Below are positions 46,730 through 55,271 of a stretch of 64,000 nucleotides of DNA, piece by piece. The stretch lies in the NCBI RefSeq assembly GCF_947387555.1, contig NZ_CANDNZ010000020.1:31014-95013 (forward strand), read 5' to 3'. The position numbers were made by a program, and so were the translations under genes. The DNA is from Thalassomonas sp. RHCl1. Lineage in GTDB: Bacteria; Pseudomonadota; Gammaproteobacteria; Enterobacterales; Alteromonadaceae. The notes beneath the pieces were generated by a model that was given only the letters and a program-made list of their open reading frames with translations, was not told where the DNA came from and did no database searches. Each line of letters opens with the position of its first letter. Within the stretch, counting starts at the first letter, position 1.

Positions 46730-47029
46730 ATGGTTACTTTCGATGATAAGCGTAATTTCTATCGTATGATGTTAAATTCAGAGGTTACGATCACCATCAT
46801 AGATGATGAAACCAATCGCCAAATGACTGCCACCTGTCGGGATATGAGTGCCGAAGGCATGGCGATAGAAATGGATTATCCGTTGGACTTAGGTACCCGG
46901 GTCAGGGTCAGGGTGGAGTCCTCTACCCAGAGTATCCAGTCTCTGGATGCCCAGGGCAGGGTTGTCCGTGTTGAAGAAGAAGGCCCCGACTGCTACCTGG
47001 TCGGGGTCAAAATTGACGACATGGATTAA
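46730..47029 (+). CDS. PilZ-domain c-di-GMP receptor
   Basis: 99 residues with TTGGAG before the ATG. A minimal PilZ domain: the R-x3-R motif as RNFYR near the N-terminus and D-x-S-x2-G as DMSAEGM, then VRVRVES and YLVGVKI strands. It should bind c-di-GMP and pass the signal by protein contact. Single gene under its own strong promoter; the target is unknown. It is one of two c-di-GMP-related genes in the window, the other being the GGDEF/EAL enzyme. Confidence 0.9.
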   Translation: MVTFDDKRNFYRMMLNSEVTITIIDDETNRQMTATCRDMSAEGMAIEMDYPLDLGTRVRVRVESSTQSIQSLDAQGRVVRVEEEGPDCYLVGVKIDDMD

Positions 47030-47065
47030 CGGTGCACGATTAAACCTGGCAGACAATCTCCTTAC

Positions 47066-47088
47066 TCCCCGTAGTTAAGGTACGGGGA
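47066..47088. terminator. Hairpin between convergent PilZ and rlmI genes
   Basis: TCCCCGTA (47066-47073), loop GTTAAGG, TACGGGGA (47081-47088): an 8-bp GC-rich stem between two convergent genes. There is no T run on either side, so intrinsic termination would be weak. Confidence 0.5.
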
Positions 47089-47095
47089 AGTCTTG

Positions 47096-48286
47096 TTAAT
47101 CCACCTGACACACCAGGCCTTTAAGATAGTATCCTTCCGGATAATTCGACGCTACCGGGTGATCAGCTGCCTGGTGCAGTCTTTCCACGTAATAGAGGTT
47201 TTTCCCCGCATCCAGTGCCGCATCCGCAACCACCTTGTTAAATAAGTTGCTTTCCATTAACCCCGAGCAGGAAAATGTTAACAAGATGCCCTTAGGTTTG
47301 AGCAGCTGCATCGCCAGCATATTGATATCCTTATAACCGCGGCAGGCGCTGGTGAGTTGTGCCTTGGAATCGACAAATTTTGGCGGGTCGAGGATGATCA
47401 TATCAAAGGTTTTCTTTTCTGCGCGGTACTGGCGCAGCAATTTAAAAACATCTTCTTTGATGCCGGTAACATTTTTGTCCGCCAGGCCGTTAAGCTCGAG
47501 GTTGCGTTGTGCCATATCCAGGGCCGTCTGGGAGACATCGACATTGATCACTTCTTTGGCGTCATTGGCGGCGCAATGCAGGGAGAAAGTGCCGGTGTAG
47601 GAGAAGCAGTTCAGGATGGACTTGCCTTTGGCATATTTTCCTGCGGCTAAGCGCGAGTCCCGCTGATCCAGGTAAAATCCGGTTTTGTGGCCGGTGGCAA
47701 TATCGACATGTATTTTAATGCCGTGCTCTTCGATGACACATTCGGTGTTCTCCTGCTCCTCGGTTAACCAGCCGGTAACAGGCTCCAAGCCTTCTTTTTT
47801 ACGGACATCGACATCGGATCTTTCATAGATATGGCATCCGGGATAGAGCTCTTTTAAGCAGTCAACCAGGGTATAACGATGAAAGTCGGCGCCGGCACTG
47901 AGCAGCTGGCAGACAATGAGGTTGTCATATTTATCTATGGTAATACCGGGCAGACCGTCGGATTCGCCGGCGATCAGCCGGTAGCCGGTTAACTTGTCCC
48001 GGTCGATAAAATAATCGCGCCGTGACTGGGCAAGGTTAAGTTTTTTGAAAAAAAACGCTCTGTCTATTTGTTCGTTTTCATCAAAACTCCATACCCGCAC
48101 CCTGATTTGAGATTCGGGAGAATAGGCACCTTTGGCCAGCCAGTTGCCTTTGCTGTCGAAGACATCGACTGTCTCCCCCAGCATAGGTTTTCCTTTTATC
48201 TTATTCACACCTTTAGAGAAAACCCAGGGGTGTTTGCGTAATAAAGATTTTTCCCGGCCAACATTTAAATAAATTCTTGACGACAT
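47096..48286 (-). CDS. rlmI: 23S rRNA (cytosine-C5) methyltransferase RlmI
   Basis: From ATG 48286 ([27 protein letters not shown]) the product has 396 residues, equal to E. coli RlmI; an upstream in-frame start would add 21 residues. An N-terminal PUA domain is followed by an EEHD-like linker and the SAM-binding domain with [15 protein letters not shown] (motif I), [10 protein letters not shown] (motif IV) and the catalytic Cys in TFSCSG. RlmI methylates C1962 of 23S rRNA in E. coli. Confidence 0.92.
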   Translation of the reverse strand: MSSRIYLNVGREKSLLRKHPWVFSKGVNKIKGKPMLGETVDVFDSKGNWLAKGAYSPESQIRVRVWSFDENEQIDRAFFFKKLNLAQSRRDYFIDRDKLTGYRLIAGESDGLPGITIDKYDNLIVCQLLSAGADFHRYTLVDCLKELYPGCHIYERSDVDVRKKEGLEPVTGWLTEEQENTECVIEEHGIKIHVDIATGHKTGFYLDQRDSRLAAGKYAKGKSILNCFSYTGTFSLHCAANDAKEVINVDVSQTALDMAQRNLELNGLADKNVTGIKEDVFKLLRQYRAEKKTFDMIILDPPKFVDSKAQLTSACRGYKDINMLAMQLLKPKGILLTFSCSGLMESNLFNKVVADAALDAGKNLYYVERLHQAADHPVASNYPEGYYLKGLVCQVD

Positions 48287-48388
48287 ATGCCTATACTTAA
48301 CAGTAATAAAAATTGCGCTGATTGTAGACAAAGGCCTTAAGTGGCGCAATCAACAATTGTGAAAAGATAACAATAAAGGAAGGGCACA

Positions 48389-48658
48389 ATGAAAGTATGC
48401 TTTTCAGTGACTGTCAGTGGTCTTGTACAAGGTGTGTATTTTCGGGCTTCCAGTCAGCAGGTTGCTATAGATTACGGTCTTAGCGGCTATGCACGTAATC
48501 TCTCCGACGGCAATGTTGAACTGTTGATTTGTGGCGAACAGGATAATGTCGAAAAAATGCTCAACTGGCTGAAACAGGGGCCGCCTGAAGCCGAAGTGGA
48601 GGATTTGCGTCATGAACAAGTGCAATGGCAAGACCATAATTTTTTCGCCATTGAATAA
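48389..48658 (+). CDS. Acylphosphatase
   Basis: 89 residues. GLVQGVYFRASSQQ carries the phosphate-loop and catalytic Arg, and GYARNLSDGNVELLICG the conserved Asn. Hydrolyses acylphosphates such as 1,3-bisphosphoglycerate; the physiological need is unclear. Divergent from rlmI, a placement known in related bacteria. Confidence 0.93.
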   Translation: MKVCFSVTVSGLVQGVYFRASSQQVAIDYGLSGYARNLSDGNVELLICGEQDNVEKMLNWLKQGPPEAEVEDLRHEQVQWQDHNFFAIE

Positions 48659-48706
48659 AGCAAAGGACGTAATTATCTGATCAGGGAAGAGAAATCCCCG
48701 CATTGA

Positions 48707-48736
48707 TTGCTTTACACTTGTTGTTTTTCATATAAT
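48707..48736 (+). promoter_or_regulatory. Sigma-70-type promoter for the quinone oxidoreductase gene
   Basis: TTGCTT (48707-48712), 18-bp spacer, perfect TATAAT (48731-48736), 30 bp before the start codon. Confidence 0.65.
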
Positions 48737-48765
48737 CGGGCAAAACTATTTTGCCGGATAAGTGA

Positions 48766-49737
48766 ATGAAATTTATTGATGTCGATAAAGACAATCAGCT
48801 GGTTTTTGCCACCGCCAATCAGCCCGAAATTGCCGAAGATGAATGCCTGATCAAAGTTAAGGCGACAGGGGTTAACCGTGCGGATCTGCTGCAAAGGGCG
48901 GGACAGTATCCCCCGCCGCCGGGGGAATCGGAAGTTTTAGGGCTGGAAGTGTGTGGCGATATCGCCTTATGCGGCCCGGCGGTGAACAACTGGCAAGTTG
49001 GCGATAAGGTGTTCGGCCTAGTGCCCGGCGGCGGCTATGGCGAATATGCCAAGGTAAAAGCCGGGCAACTCTTTCAGCTGCCGCAGCATTTTAGCTACGC
49101 CCAGGGGGCGGCGACAGCCGAAGTGTTTCTCACCGCTTTCCAAAGTTTATTTTCCCTGGCGTGTCTGCAAAAAAGTGAAACTGTGCTGATCCATGCCGGC
49201 GCCAGTGGTGTCGGCACGGCAGCGATCATTCTGGCCAAGCTTTATGGCTGTGAAGTCACAGTAACCGCCGGCACGGAAGAAAAACTCAGCGCATGTCAGG
49301 CCCTGGGGGCCGATCACCTGGTTAATTACCGCGAACAAGACTTTGTGCAATGGAAAAAAGCACATCAACCCGGCGGATACGATGTTATTCTCGATGTCGT
49401 CGGAGGAAATTACTTAAATAAAAATATCTCGGTAGCCGCCCTTGATGGCCGTATTGTTATGCTCGCCATGTTGGGAGGCCGTTACAGCGACCCCCTGGAT
49501 ATTGCCAAACTTTTGTTAAAACGTTTGACCCTGAAGGCATCTACGCTGAGAAACCGCAGTGATGAATATAAGGCTCAGTTGCTAAGGGATTTTAATCATT
49601 ATTTTGGTGAAGCCTTGCAGCAAGGGAAAATAATACCTGTGATCGATCAGGTCTACCCCTGGCAGGAGGCTGAGCAGGCTCATAGCCGAATGGCCAGTTG
49701 TGAAAACATTGGTAAACTTGTACTTTCGTTAGATTAG
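48766..49737 (+). CDS. NAD(P)H-quinone oxidoreductase (MDR superfamily, PIG3-like)
   Basis: 323 residues. The GroES-like N-terminal part has VKATGVNRADLLQRAGQYPPPPG, characteristic of the PIG3/QOR branch, and lacks the zinc-ligand Cys cluster of classic alcohol dehydrogenases. The Rossmann part has LIHAGASGVGTAAIILAK (dinucleotide-binding) and YDVILDVVGG. Expected to reduce quinones with NADPH in the cytosol. Own promoter; single gene. Confidence 0.9.
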   Translation: MKFIDVDKDNQLVFATANQPEIAEDECLIKVKATGVNRADLLQRAGQYPPPPGESEVLGLEVCGDIALCGPAVNNWQVGDKVFGLVPGGGYGEYAKVKAGQLFQLPQHFSYAQGAATAEVFLTAFQSLFSLACLQKSETVLIHAGASGVGTAAIILAKLYGCEVTVTAGTEEKLSACQALGADHLVNYREQDFVQWKKAHQPGGYDVILDVVGGNYLNKNISVAALDGRIVMLAMLGGRYSDPLDIAKLLLKRLTLKASTLRNRSDEYKAQLLRDFNHYFGEALQQGKIIPVIDQVYPWQEAEQAHSRMASCENIGKLVLSLD

Positions 49738-49912
49738 TTGCAAACTGACTGTTATGTTGTGCCGGCCTGCCTGCAAGTAACCGGCGTAGCTGGCTAAAAA
49801 GTAAGTACCTTTAGATTTATGAAGCGTTATAGCAGTAAAAAAAGATCACAATAAGTTTGCCAGAGCAGGGGTAAAATCAGATATTTTTAAGAAAAGAAAT
49901 GATCAGGGGAGT

Positions 49913-49989
<77 letters not shown>

Positions 49990-50057
49990 TCCGAATGGTT
50001 TACGACCTAAAGTCGATAAACAAGCCAATAACGGTTTTAATTCTGTTATCAGGGAAT

Positions 50058-50134
<77 letters not shown>

Positions 50135-50202
50135 TCCGAATGGTTTACGACCTCAAGTCGCTAAACAAGCCAATAGCGGTTTTAATTCTGCTATCAGGGA
50201 AT

Positions 50203-50279
<77 letters not shown>

Positions 50280-50347
50280 TCCGAATGGTTTACGACCTAA
50301 AGTCGTTAAACAAGCCAATAACGGTTTTAATTCTGCTATCAGGGAAT

Positions 50348-50424
<77 letters not shown>

Positions 50425-50492
50425 TCCGAATGGTTTACGACCTAAAGTCGTTAAACAAGCCAATAACGGTTTTAATTCTGTTATCAGGTAAT

Positions 50493-50569
<77 letters not shown>

Positions 50570-50587
50570 TCCGTGAAAACGAGGCGT

Positions 50588-50616
50588 ACTATAAGGATAG
50601 CCACACGAGATTGCAA
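50588..50616 (-). promoter_or_regulatory. Promoter of the tRNA-fMet array
   Basis: Read on the minus strand: TTGCAA (50611-50616), 17-bp spacer, TATAGT (50588-50593), then a GC-rich stretch ACGCCTCG near the start point. Such GC-rich discriminators are typical of stable-RNA promoters under stringent control. Confidence 0.85.
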
Positions 50617-50687
50617 GGCGTTTTGTGAAAAAAAATCACTTTCAGGCAAATAAAATCCAGAGTGAATTATTTATGAACTATTTAAGC

Positions 50688-50706
50688 TTTAATTCTAATC
50701 ATTATC
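50688..50706 (+). promoter_or_regulatory. Candidate Fur box overlapping a -10 element
   Basis: TTTAATTCTAATCATTATC matches the 19-bp Fur consensus at about 15 positions by eye. It covers TCTAAT (50694-50699), a 5/6 match to the -10 element, with a weak TTATGA 17 bp upstream (50671-50676). Binding here would block that promoter when iron is plentiful. Confidence 0.45.
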
Positions 50707-50812
50707 AATCCGCTAGCAGAAAAAGTGCGCGGTTTTTCAATTTGCTTCGTTTTCTATTTGATGTATTTAGGCAGCTCACGTCTGCCTGTGCAGGTTAATC
50801 CCTGCCGTTTTT
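50706..50812 (+). ncRNA. Candidate Fur-regulated small RNA (about 107 nt)
   Basis: Predicted only from context: a putative promoter under a Fur-like box, no open reading frame of note, and an intrinsic terminator about 107 bp later, before the rlmL promoter. A short TCAATTTGCTTCG piece loosely recalls the RyhB core, but the conserved AGCACGACATTG part is missing, so it is not called RyhB. It could instead be the terminated leader of rlmL. Confidence 0.3.
50790..50812 (+). terminator. Intrinsic terminator upstream of rlmL
   Basis: GCAGG, loop TTAATC, CCTGC, then CG and five T. A further GGCAG/CTGCC stem lies just upstream (50770-50786) and could pair alternatively with the terminal CTGCC. Confidence 0.55.
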
Positions 50813-50922
50813 ATTGAAGCAATGAAATATCTCTATTTAGCTCCTGCATTTATCAGGAATAGGTTTAAGTCACAGGTGTCTTTGTTTATAATCGCGGCCA
50901 CGAATTCGGATGGAAATTAAAC

Positions 50923-53061
50923 ATGTATCATTTTTTAGCCTTAACGTCGGTGGGCATAGAAGTATTATTAGCAGAAGAAATAAAATCCTTAGGTGGTGAG
51001 CAGGTTGTGCAAAAACCCGAAGGTGTCTATTTCTCGGCCCCCTTAGCCTTAGGTTATCATATTTGTTTATGGACGCGTTTTGCTACCCGGGTATTATTGC
51101 AATTGGGGCAGGGGGATGCGCAAAACAAAGATCAGCTCTTTGCGGCGGCAAGTGAAGTTAACTGGTCTGAGGTTTTTTCCAGCCATCATACCTTTGCCGT
51201 TGACTTTGTCGGTAAGAGTGAAGAAATACGCAACAGTCAGTTCGGTGGCTTAACGGTCAAAGATGCCATCGTTGATCATTTTCGTGCGATAAACGATGAG
51301 CGGCCGTCGGTGGATAAGTTCTACCCGGATATCCGCATTCAGGCGCGGCTGTTAAAGCAAAAAGTGGCTTTTTACCTGGATTTCTCCGGACGGGGTTTAT
51401 TCCAGCGCGGCTACAGACGAGACAGCGGCGCGGCGCCGTTAAAAGAAAACCTGGCAGCGGCGATTATTCAACGCTCCGGCTGGTTGAATGATACCAGCAA
51501 GCCGCTTGTTGATCCCATGTGTGGCTCGGGGACTATTTTAATCGAAGCGGTTTCTATGGCGGCAGGCGAAGCCCCGGGTATCGACCGGGAGAGCTGGGGG
51601 TTTGAGTTGTGGTTAGATCATGATGCACAGCTTTGGCAGGAGCAGTTAAGGCGGGCGATAGAGATATCTAACGAGGGCATCAGTAAGCTTGATGTCAAGG
51701 TTTATGGTTATGACCTTGACAGCCGGGTATTAAAAACCGCCGAGCAAAACGTCAGAAATGCCGGTTTACAGCGCTTTATTAACTTTACCTGCCGTGATGC
51801 CAATAAACTGCTCAACAGTTTTGAGCAGCCGGGCACTATCTTGTTTAACCCCCCTTATGGCGAACGTATCGGTGAATTACCCGAGCTGGTGGAAACCTTT
51901 GTCACCTTAGGACAAAAATTTAAAGCCCAGTTCATGAACTGGCAGGTGGCGATACTAACCGCCAACATTGAATTATTGTCTATGTTGAAGCTTGCCAGTT
52001 TTAAACGTTATAAATTAAAGAATGGTCCCCTTGATTGCCAGTTGGCCCTGTATAAGCTTGATCAGCAGCAAACGGCGAAAGACGAGCTGAACCCCCAGGG
52101 AGACTTTGCCCGGGAAAAGTCCGACTTTGCCAACCGTTTGAGCAAAAATGTCAAAAATCTTAAAGGCTGGGTCAGGGCAGAGCAACTGGAGTGTTACCGC
52201 CTCTATGACGCCGATATCCCGGAATATAATGTTGCCGTCGATATTTATGGCGAATATCTTGTGATCCATGAATATGCGGCGCCGGCAAGTATTGCCCCCG
52301 AGAAAGCGGCCAAGCGGTTGCAGGAAGTGATTTATTGGGCCCCTAAGGTGCTTAATGTCACTACAGATAAAGTGGTGTTAAAAACCCGCGCCAAGCAAAA
52401 AGGCAGCAACCAGTATCAAAAAATCGATAAAAGCAAACAAGCGATTGTTGTGCACGAGTACGGGGCCAAACTAAAAGTTAACCTTTGGGATTATCTGGAT
52501 ACCGGCTTATTCCTGGATCACCGTAAAACCCGGCAAATCGTGGCGAAAAAAGCAAAAAATAAATCTTTGCTCAACTTATTTGCCTATACCGGTTCGGTGT
52601 CTTTACAGGCGGCCTTGCACGGCGCAGCGTCTGTAACCACAGTGGATATGTCCAATACCTATCTTAACTGGGCCCAGGATAATTTTGCCCTTAATAACCT
52701 TTCCGGTCATAAATACCAGTTTGTACAGGCAGACTGTTTGCAGTGGCTGAAAAACAATGAGCAGCAATTTGATGTCGTGTTTATTGACCCGCCAACCTTT
52801 TCCAATTCTAAACGCATGGGTGAGAGCTTTGATGTGCAAAGGGATCATGTCGCGTTAATCGAAGATGGTCTTAAGGCGCTGGCGCCGGGGGGAGAATTAA
52901 TCTTCACCAACAATAAGCGTAATTTTAAAATGAATTTTGACGCTATGGCGGCATTAAACCTTAAAGTGGTCGCCATGAGCGATAAAACCCGGGATAAAGA
53001 TTTCCAGCGCAACAAGCATATTCACAACAGCTGGCTGATCACCCGCCAGGATAAAGGTTAA
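50923..53061 (+). CDS. rlmL: Bifunctional 23S rRNA methyltransferase RlmKL (RlmL)
   Basis: 712 residues (E. coli RlmKL 702). An N-terminal THUMP region leads into the first methyltransferase domain (VDPMCGSGTILIEAV, motif IV FNPPYGERIG; guanine-2445 N2 type). The C-terminal second domain has LFAYTGSVSLQAAL and FIDPPTFSNSKRM (guanine-2069 N7 type). Starts a conserved rlmL - glutaredoxin-like - uup cluster with gaps of 9 and 3 bp. Confidence 0.95.
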   Translation: MYHFLALTSVGIEVLLAEEIKSLGGEQVVQKPEGVYFSAPLALGYHICLWTRFATRVLLQLGQGDAQNKDQLFAAASEVNWSEVFSSHHTFAVDFVGKSEEIRNSQFGGLTVKDAIVDHFRAINDERPSVDKFYPDIRIQARLLKQKVAFYLDFSGRGLFQRGYRRDSGAAPLKENLAAAIIQRSGWLNDTSKPLVDPMCGSGTILIEAVSMAAGEAPGIDRESWGFELWLDHDAQLWQEQLRRAIEISNEGISKLDVKVYGYDLDSRVLKTAEQNVRNAGLQRFINFTCRDANKLLNSFEQPGTILFNPPYGERIGELPELVETFVTLGQKFKAQFMNWQVAILTANIELLSMLKLASFKRYKLKNGPLDCQLALYKLDQQQTAKDELNPQGDFAREKSDFANRLSKNVKNLKGWVRAEQLECYRLYDADIPEYNVAVDIYGEYLVIHEYAAPASIAPEKAAKRLQEVIYWAPKVLNVTTDKVVLKTRAKQKGSNQYQKIDKSKQAIVVHEYGAKLKVNLWDYLDTGLFLDHRKTRQIVAKKAKNKSLLNLFAYTGSVSLQAALHGAASVTTVDMSNTYLNWAQDNFALNNLSGHKYQFVQADCLQWLKNNEQQFDVVFIDPPTFSNSKRMGESFDVQRDHVALIEDGLKALAPGGELIFTNNKRNFKMNFDAMAALNLKVVAMSDKTRDKDFQRNKHIHNSWLITRQDKG

Positions 53062-53070
53062 GGGGCAGTG

Positions 53071-53301
53071 ATGAGCCAGGCATTTATTTTATACAGCAGT
53101 GAAGGTTGCCATTTATGCGAGCAGGCGCTGGAGCTGTGTTACGGGCAGCTGGACCCGGGCAAGATTAAAGTCGTGGATATCGTCGATGATGATGACTTAG
53201 TGGCATTATATGGCGTACATATCCCGGTATTAGAGCGGTTAACAGACGGCCAGAAGCTTTTCTGGCCCTTTACTGCCCAGCAGATAGGCGAGTTAATATA
53301 A
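53071..53301 (+). CDS. Glutaredoxin-like protein (DUF836 type)
   Basis: 76 residues from ATG 53071, directly after GTG 53068; AAGGGG gives the better spacing for the ATG. The N-terminal LYSSEGCHLCEQALEL carries a CxxC active site in a thioredoxin fold, and a cis-Pro lies in VHIPVLERL. Gene order between rlmL and uup is the same in Vibrio and Shewanella relatives. Redox partner unknown. Confidence 0.85.
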   Translation: MSQAFILYSSEGCHLCEQALELCYGQLDPGKIKVVDIVDDDDLVALYGVHIPVLERLTDGQKLFWPFTAQQIGELI

Positions 53302-53304
53302 GTT

Positions 53305-55245
53305 ATGGAATTATTAAGGATCTCGGGCGCAGAGCTTGCGTTTGGAGAAGATAAAATATTAGATAAGGCAGAGCTGAGCGTACAAACGGGCGAACGCATC
53401 TGTCTGGTGGGCCGCAACGGCGCCGGTAAATCGTCTTTTTTAAAAGTCCTGATGGGGCGGCAAAACCTCGATGACGGCAAAATGCTGACATCTTCTACCA
53501 TGCGCCTGGCGATGTTGGAGCAAGACCCGCCCGAGTCTTGTGATTTAAGTGTTTTTGACTATGTCGCCCAGGGAGTGGAGAAAAATGCCGACCTGATCAA
53601 ACGTTACCACGTGCTTATTCATGATGTCGCGGAAAACCCGTCACAGGAAAACCTGGATAAACTCTCGAAGGTGCAGGAGCAGCTTGAACTGGCGGATGCC
53701 TGGAAAGATGAGCAGCGCATCGAACAGGTAATGAGTACCCTGGCATTAAACAGCGAAGCCCGGGTGAGTGATCTCTCCGGTGGCTGGTTGCGTAAACTGG
53801 CGCTGGCCAAAGCCCTGGTTACCGATCCGGATATCTTATTACTCGATGAGCCTACCAACCACTTAGATATCGAAAGTGTGTTGTGGCTGGAAAAATTCTT
53901 AAAGGATTTCAGCGGCACCATTATCTTTATCAGTCACGACCGGGCCTTTATCCGCGGTTTATCAACCCGTATTTTAGATCTCGACCGGGGTAAGCTTACC
54001 AGCTACCCGGGAGATTATGATGTTTATGTCGAACAAAAACAGCATGATCTGCAGGTAGAAGCCCAGCAAAATGCTTTGTTTGACAAACGCCTTGCCGAAG
54101 AAGAGGCCTGGATACGCCAGGGGATCAAAGCCCGGCGCACCCGTAATGAAGGCCGGGTGCGGGCGCTGGAAAAACTCCGTGTTGAGCGTCAAAACCGCCG
54201 TGAGGTGAAAAACCAGGGAGATATGAATATTTCCCTGGGGGACAGATCCGGCAAGCTGGTATTTGAATGTGAAAACCTGTCGATGTCCTTTGACGATAAA
54301 ATCATTATCCGCAACCTGGATCTGCTGATCAGCCGGGGGGATCGCCTGGCGCTGATCGGTGCCAATGGTACCGGCAAGTCAACCCTGATCAAGCTGATTA
54401 TGGAGCAGTTAAGCCCGAGCAGCGGTAAAATGCGCTCCGGGGTGAATTTAGAAATTGCCTATTTTGATCAGCACAGGGACCAGCTCGATGTGAATAAAAC
54501 CGTACAGGACAGTGTCGCCGACGGCAAGCAGGAAGTCACGGTTAACGGTCGTACCCGTCATGTATTAGGCTATTTGCAGGACTTTCTCTTTAGTCCCAAG
54601 CGCGCCCGTACCCCGGTAAGGGCGCTGTCCGGTGGTGAGAAAAACCGTTTGTTGCTGGCCCGTTTGTTTTTACGGCCCAGTAATTTATTGATCCTCGATG
54701 AACCGACCAATGATCTCGATATCGAAACCCTGGAGCTGCTCGAAGAAGTTGTCGCCAATTATGCCGGTACCGTATTGCTGGTGAGCCATGACCGGGATTT
54801 TGTAAATAATTGCATTAATACTTGCCTTTACTTTGACGGAAGTGGTCAAATAAAGCAGATTGTCGGTGGTTATGATGATGTTGACAGTTACCTGGCGCTA
54901 AAAGCACAACAGCAAAAGGCTTTGGCGGAGCAATACGGCACCGATGACAAAAGCAGGAAAAACGAGCAAAAATCACAAAAGGATGCGGGCAAGGGCAGTG
55001 ATAGCAAGGCAAAGCCGGCGGCCAAGAAAAAGTTATCGTATAAAGAAAGCCGCGAGCTTGAAGCCTTACCGGATGAGATAGACAAGCTGGAGCAGTTAAT
55101 CGATTCGCTGCAGGCGCAGATTAACAGTGCCGACTTTTTCAGTCAGGATCCCGAGCAAACCAATAAAATATTGAACCAGCTGGCCGAGAGCGAGTCCAAG
55201 CTCGAAGCCGCCTTTGCCAGATGGCAAGAGTTAGATGAATTATAA
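53305..55245 (+). CDS. uup: ABC-F ATPase Uup
   Basis: 646 residues. Two ABC domains without membrane segments: Walker A GRNGAGKSSFLK and GANGTGKSTLIK, signatures LSGGWLRKLALAKAL and LSGGEKNRLLLARL, Walker B LLLDEPTNHLD and LILDEPTNDLD. A charged linker joins them and a C-terminal coiled coil (about 570-646) is the Uup DNA/ribosome-contacting part. Uup helps limit transposon excision and assists ribosome or replication-fork functions. Confidence 0.94.
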   Translation: MELLRISGAELAFGEDKILDKAELSVQTGERICLVGRNGAGKSSFLKVLMGRQNLDDGKMLTSSTMRLAMLEQDPPESCDLSVFDYVAQGVEKNADLIKRYHVLIHDVAENPSQENLDKLSKVQEQLELADAWKDEQRIEQVMSTLALNSEARVSDLSGGWLRKLALAKALVTDPDILLLDEPTNHLDIESVLWLEKFLKDFSGTIIFISHDRAFIRGLSTRILDLDRGKLTSYPGDYDVYVEQKQHDLQVEAQQNALFDKRLAEEEAWIRQGIKARRTRNEGRVRALEKLRVERQNRREVKNQGDMNISLGDRSGKLVFECENLSMSFDDKIIIRNLDLLISRGDRLALIGANGTGKSTLIKLIMEQLSPSSGKMRSGVNLEIAYFDQHRDQLDVNKTVQDSVADGKQEVTVNGRTRHVLGYLQDFLFSPKRARTPVRALSGGEKNRLLLARLFLRPSNLLILDEPTNDLDIETLELLEEVVANYAGTVLLVSHDRDFVNNCINTCLYFDGSGQIKQIVGGYDDVDSYLALKAQQQKALAEQYGTDDKSRKNEQKSQKDAGKGSDSKAKPAAKKKLSYKESRELEALPDEIDKLEQLIDSLQAQINSADFFSQDPEQTNKILNQLAESESKLEAAFARWQELDEL

Positions 55246-55271
55246 CAAGTAAGTAAGAGCGCAGTAATTAG

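Larger units (their letters stand above)
50570..50922. other. 353-bp intergenic region between tRNA array and rlmL
   Basis: Holds the tRNA array promoter (minus strand), a Fur-box-like site over a -10 element (plus strand), a hairpin plus T-run terminator at 50790-50812, and a TATAAT at 50887-50892 that may serve rlmL with a weak TTTAAG -35 element at 50864. No protein gene is seen. Confidence 0.7.

Noticed and set aside
50706..50812. Calling the candidate small RNA a RyhB homologue
   Set aside because: Only a short TTGCTTC-containing piece is similar; the conserved RyhB core is absent.
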